Assembly: GCA_003254885.1 (NCBI GenBank) | Contig: QANT01007051.1 | Location: forward strand, 1 to 22,208 | Direction: 5' to 3' | From: Purshia tridentata | Taxonomy: Eukaryota; Streptophyta; Magnoliopsida; Rosales; Rosaceae | DNA: 22,208 bases | Shown here: one piece after another, positions 18,180-22,208 of the stretch | Layout: each line of letters begins with the position of its first letter | How positions within the stretch are numbered: position 1 is the stretch's first letter | Position numbers and translations under genes: made by a program | The notes under the pieces: model-generated | The model's database searches: none | Told to the model about the DNA's origin: nothing | Seen by the model: only the letters and a program-made list of their open reading frames with translations

Positions 18180-20340
18180 ATAACTACACCAGCTAACTAG
18201 ATTTCCTCGACGTCCTTGGCTCGACCACTCGACCGCTACAACCTGGGAGAAGATTTGAAACAACAATAAGGATAAAACTAGTGAGATGACTCAATGAGTG
18301 GACGAAGATAAGAAACATTTAAACGTAATTTATAAAAATCCGTTATTACAGTAAACTAAAGAAATAGATGAGCACTAAGACCTCACGTCTCTGTTTAAAA
18401 TCCCCCACTTTTAAAATATTTCGTAAAATTCACGGGATAAGTAAACCAATACTTATAATCCACTTTAAGATTTTCTGGGAAAATAAATAAAACAAATTAA
18501 GCTGACAAGCATCAAATCAAAACTGAAGTTTATATCCTTTGAAACATTTTTATAAAACTAATAATAATAAAACGTTCACCCAAACAGTTACCCACCAAAC
18601 CTGCCGTACATGCGCAGGGCCCACGACCTGCCATACGCATGTAGGGCCAATAGCCTGTCGTACATGCGCAGGGCTCACAACCTGCCATACGCATGCAGGG
18701 CCAATAATCCTGCCGTACATGTGTAGAGCCAGGGTCTGTCATATACATGCAGGGCCAATATACCTGCCATACGTGCACGCAGGGCCACCCCCAAAGGGCA
18801 AAGCATCCTGACACACGGCCCAAAGCCTATGTGTGTGCCGTGATGGGTCCTAAAGACATATATAATCTGATAATCTGATAATCTGAAGGGTACTGTAAAG
18901 GGTGGTTTGAAAATCATAAACTTCCAAAACTCCTTTCCCAAAATATAAAATACTTAACATTCCTTAAAAACCACGACTAGTAAATCCTTGGCACAAAACC
19001 CATTGAAATCCAGTATTTTCTCAAACTCAAACATGAAAAACATTTTGAATTCCTTTTTGTCTCGCCAAAGCATGAAATGCAGTATAACAAATTTCAACCC
19101 AACATCTAAGTCAAACTTCTATAAGAAATCTGTAAACTAAACTTGCGAACCAAATAATACTTCTAATTTAAATAAATTAGAGCTCAAATAAACTCAATTA
19201 AAAATATGAATTAAATCATAAAATCCATAAACAATTCATAACAAAGTTTAGGAAACGAAGCCCACTCACAGAGATAGCCTAACTTTGGTCTCCGGCTGGA
19301 TCGTCTTTGGGCTCGGAAACATCGCCTAACACGAGAACGACAATACGTTAGAATATTATTCTAGAAATCCATATTTAACTATAGCCCAACTTATTTTTTG
19401 TCTCGACTCAAAACCCATGCCACTAGCTTATTTTTATTCGGTAATTTTCCCCAATAACCTTCATTCCACCTAACTTGACTGAGGATCGTCCGGATGTCGT
19501 TTTGACAACCCATAAGTGCCCAATTTCGTCCCAAACTCACCATTTCTCCGATTTCCTTCAAATCGACTATTCTAAACCTCGATAATCATTCCTAAAGGTG
19601 AAAATCATGCCCAATTCCAATTAAATCACCATGAACACCCTAGATTTCTAGAATTCCCGAAATGGGCATAAGCACCAACAATCAAACTTCCAATTTCCTC
19701 CATAATTTCCCAAATTTCTCATTCCAATCTTCGATTTTATATTCCTAATGATGGAATTTACCTAAAACACCTAACAATTTGATTCAATTTCAAAGACCCA
19801 AGCTAAACCCGAAAATAGCCTATAATCTCCCAAATTCAATTCTATGCAAACTCTCCAAATTAAACTACCAAACCATAGGGGAATGAAAGACCATGAAAAG
19901 GGGAAGAAAACCCACCTAAAATCACGGCAAACAAAGGCTGGAAGCGGCCGGAATCGACGAACAAGTGGCGGCGGGCTGGGTGCTTTTCCGGCGTCGTTTC
20001 GCGTTGGAGGAAGGCTGGCTGTCGTGGGGGAGCTCGGGGTGGCTGGCCGGCAGCTGGGGAGTGATTCTCGGCCAGTCCCGTTGCCTACCGTCGCCGGAGA
20101 TGGCTGGAGCTGGAAGCTCCAGTCGTGCGCAGGTGAGAGAGAGATCGGGAGAGAGAGAGAGGAAGGGGCTGGGGGCGGCGTGAGCTTGCTGGCCGGCTAC
20201 TGGGGGCGTCGTCGGTGGTCCAGGTGGCCAGAAAAAGGGGCTGGCGGTCGCGCGGGGGAGAGAGGAAGGGAAGAACAGGCTGGGGGTGCTGCTGCCTTCG
20301 CGTGGAGATGGGAGAAGGGAGAGAAATAGAGAGAGAGAAG
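18180..20340. repeat. Long noncoding LTR-like block (probably Gypsy-related)
   Basis: The block has the layout of a long plant LTR or large retrotransposon derivative. It includes a TGACTCAATGAGTGGACG motif (about 18286-18303), an AT-rich body, the minisatellite at 18600-18789, CCCACTCACAGAGATAGCC (about 19261) and GATCGTCTTTGGGCTCGG (about 19300). A GC-rich end (19940-20340) has GAGA runs, and its overlapping open frames on both strands (19844-20329 plus, 19922-20389 minus) encode S/P/R/G-rich low-complexity strings. Such balanced two-strand openness reflects base composition, so I do not call a gene. The minus strand may be the transcribed sense. No gag-pol is present. Compare 6346-7285, which has a similar order of features. 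Confidence 0.42.
18600..18789. repeat. 27-bp minisatellite, seven units in 54-bp dimers
   Basis: Seven consecutive units of about 27 bp, consensus CCTGCCRTACRYATGCAGGG plus CCAATA. They alternate between type A (CCTGCCGTACATGCGCAGGG, then CCCACGA) and type B (CCTGCCATACGCATGTAGGG, then CCAATAG) in the order A-B-A-B-A-B-B, so the repeat has a 54-bp higher-order unit. Because 27 is a multiple of three, the array stays open on both strands (18539-18811 plus, 18530-18823 minus) and gives spurious 9-residue protein repeats. Confidence 0.88.
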
Positions 20341-20390
20341 AATATTCCAGAATTTTCTGGAATATTGTTAAGTGTGTATTTTTGCACACT
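20341..20390. repeat. Two adjacent inverted repeats
   Basis: The first (20341-20366) has 12-base arms, AATATTCCAGAA and TTCTGGAATATT, separated by two bases. The second (20371-20390) has arms AGTGTG and CACACT around an eight-base loop. They lie exactly where GC-rich LTR-like sequence on the left gives way to a different LTR-like block on the right, so they may mark an element terminus. Confidence 0.75.
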
Positions 20391-22060
20391 TTCGTATGCT
20401 AACTCCTTAACCTAGAATGCTGGAACTTGGCATTTTGTGTGCTTTTGTTTTGTTTTAGTGTTTTGTAGGTATTCTGGAGCAAATGAGGAAAAAGAAGCCA
20501 AAAGAGCTATTTTCAGACATTTCCTAATCAAACTAGGGAAACTGATAAAATCCTGATGGAACTAGGAAAGCTGAAATCCTACTCAAGTCAGGAAAACCAT
20601 CAACGTCCAGGGCCAGAAATGAGAAATCCTAGTTGAACTAGGAAAACCAAATCCTAGTGGGACTAGGAAAACAAAACCCTAGTGAAATCATTTCGTAGGG
20701 GAATTGGGGAACATTAAGGGAAGTGTTCTAGAAGCTTCCAAAGAGTAGTGGGCCACCTTTTATGAAGTCAGTTGGGCCAAGAGTGAAGTGGATCACCCAA
20801 GAAGCATGCGCAAGGGAGCATGGGCTTAAGTGCCGTAAGCCCAAGGGATTAAAAACCCTAGGGGCAGCCGCATGTGCTTATGGGCCAAGGCCCTAGGGTT
20901 GCCGCAAAACCCTAGCCTCCAAAACCTAATTTTTAGTGATTTCCTTTTCCCTCTTCTCCAACGAAAGCCTCCCTATATAAACCCCATTATACTTCAGAAT
21001 TGGGGGATTAGCTTTTGCATAGAAATTCAGAATTTAGAGAGAGAGAAGAGAGGGGAATTCGGCCAGCCAAGAGAAGAGGAAGCTTGGCCTTGCCAAGGCC
21101 TTGCCGACGCCGCCCAAGGGAGAGGAGCTGCTGCCTTGCCGCCGTGCACCACCAGCCGCCGCCGTGAAGCCACCAGCCGCCACTACACCTTGCCGCCCAC
21201 GGCTTGCTTTCCTTTTTCCTTTTCTATTTGCTTTAGTTTAATTATGTATTTAAGGTTATTGTTAAGTATGTCTAGCTAAACTTACAGCTAGGGCTAGGAT
21301 GAAGCCCTAGTCATGCTACCTAATTTTCTTATGGATTGTTGAATTTCAATACATGTTTGTTTATAAATCTTGGATCTCTATTTAAATTGATTCTATTTGT
21401 GTGGCACCTTTGACTGATCACCTTAGGTTAAATGCATCTAGATTATGTTGTGAAATTAAATAAGCTCGAAAGGATGATAATTTCAATAGGCAGCAGGGAG
21501 ATGGCCTAAGAACCTATCTTTGGGTGAAGGGATCATAGATTTGCACTGTGTACATTGTTTTGGATAGGTGGTCTATGTGTTTGACATCTTCATAGAACTT
21601 AATGACTCTTGCATGGGTGATTGCCCTAGTTTATCTAGGAACATGCACGTTAACTTGCTAGGGTAGGCCCGATAAGCTCTTAGTACATGCATAAGGAAGG
21701 TATAACGCCAAAAGAAAATAGCCAAAGCTTTTGGTAGTCAAACTTTATGAACATACATGTTATTGATTGGATGGACTCCATAAGAATGTAAGGTAGTGTG
21801 CTAGTGGTGTAATCTGAACCCTAATGTTTTAATTATATTAATTTCTGTCTACTTCTTGCACGTTATTTTTATTAGTTACTAAACCTTTTCAAAACCCCTA
21901 ATTGTGTATGTGAGTAGTATTTGGTTTAATTGAAATTATTTAAGGTAGTAATCTACACATCAATACTCTTCTCTGAAGGATCGACCTCGTTATTTGCATG
22001 CTTTGCTACTTCGCGACTCGTGCACTTGCGAGTAAATTAGAGCTCTGATTTTAACACTTT
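20391..22060 (+). repeat. LTR-like block, probably Gypsy-type, plus orientation, with TATA box
   Basis: Several degenerate copies of AATCCTAGTNNNACTAGGAAA (about 20520-20690) precede GCCGCA and AAACCCTAGGG motifs and a TATA box (CTATATAAACC, TATATAA at 20974-20980). Downstream are a GAGA run, a GCC-rich part (21060-21200), and GCTAGGGCTAGGATGAAGCC near 21283, with CCCTAGTCATGCTACC just after. The block ends with GGATCGACCTCG (about 21979), TACTTCGCGACTCG and TGCACTTGCGAGTAAATT, which resembles the R-U5 end of plant Gypsy (Tat/Athila-like) LTRs, commonly followed by the primer binding site. A plus-strand frame at 20872-21279 spans this transcribed-looking region but is low-complexity and is not called. 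No gag-pol follows before the window ends. Confidence 0.48.
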
Positions 22061-22208
22061 ATTTTGGCTCTAATAAAACATACAACAAATATTAAATGTC
22101 ATTTCCTCAAAATTACAAGTTTGCCCCTCACTTTGAACCCCCGTATTTCTCAAACTGTAACTCCAAACGATGAATGCTACGTGTCTACGAATTCGTGGAG
22201 TCGAGCTC
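22061..22208. other. Window end, nothing recognised
   Basis: A short AT-rich stretch with no coding or repeat signal that I can support. If the preceding block is a 5' LTR, a primer binding site and gag would be expected just beyond it. Confidence 0.4.

Noticed and set aside
18530..18941. Open frames with 9-residue protein repeats
   Set aside because: They are produced by the 27-bp minisatellite, whose unit is a multiple of three; no start context or domain.
19844..20389. Long overlapping open frames on both strands (161 and 155 codons)
   Set aside because: The sequence is GC- and GA-rich, the products are low-complexity S/P/R/G strings, both strands are equally open, and the region lies in an LTR-like block. 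Base composition explains it.
20872..21279. 135-codon plus-strand frame after the TATA box region
   Set aside because: No recognisable domain; it begins upstream of the TATA box and runs through GCC-rich leader-like sequence of an LTR.
1..22208. CRISPR array, bacterial operon, tRNA or rRNA genes
   Set aside because: No regularly spaced repeats with unique spacers, no cloverleaf or rRNA motifs, and spliced eukaryotic gene structure throughout.

Overview
The window looks like nuclear DNA of a flowering plant, probably a eudicot. The evidence is a spliced gene copy closest to plant RPN2 with short AT-rich introns, a plant-type Helitron, a LINE 3' end, plant LTR-type repeats, and AT-rich intergenic DNA. 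I see no intact protein-coding gene. The window is one broken host gene copy followed by about 16 kb of layered transposon remains. All homology statements come from reading translations by eye; no search was run.

Layout. Positions 1-1453 are intergenic and hold the poly(A)-tailed 3' end of a LINE (356-570). Positions 1454-5619 (minus) hold a 12-exon copy of RPN2/PSMD1, the large PC-repeat scaffold of the 26S proteasome base. Twelve exons join in one frame with GT/AG borders, but exon 5 has an in-frame TAG and the last roughly 200 codons are missing. Its upstream region (5620-6180) is rich in TGGGC/GCCCA motifs. From about 6346 to 7990 there are two noncoding LTR-like blocks, the second with a TATA box and a Copia-like 3' part. 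Positions 7991-10110 are AT- and T-rich with several local duplications, one beside the only N in the window.

Positions 10111-16486 are a decayed autonomous Helitron (plus strand): an N-terminal region, a Rep nuclease with HCH and YLFKY motifs, a short intron, a PIF1-type helicase, and an RPA-like OB-fold exon downstream. The parts would have acted together in rolling-circle transposition, but stops and frameshifts are spread throughout and the Walker A motif is destroyed. A separate 1265-bp element (14092-15356) sits inside the helicase, flanked by a 9-bp target duplication. It looks like a Mutator-like element carrying captured gene sequence on the minus strand.

Positions 16487-22208 are noncoding: an AT-rich stretch, an LTR-promoter-like fragment (minus), a long LTR-like block with a 27-bp minisatellite arranged in 54-bp dimers, a pair of adjacent palindromes at 20341-20390, and a second LTR-like block (plus) with a TATA box. 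The observations most worth following are the nearly intact RPN2 copy with a single nonsense codon and the gene-carrying element nested in the Helitron.
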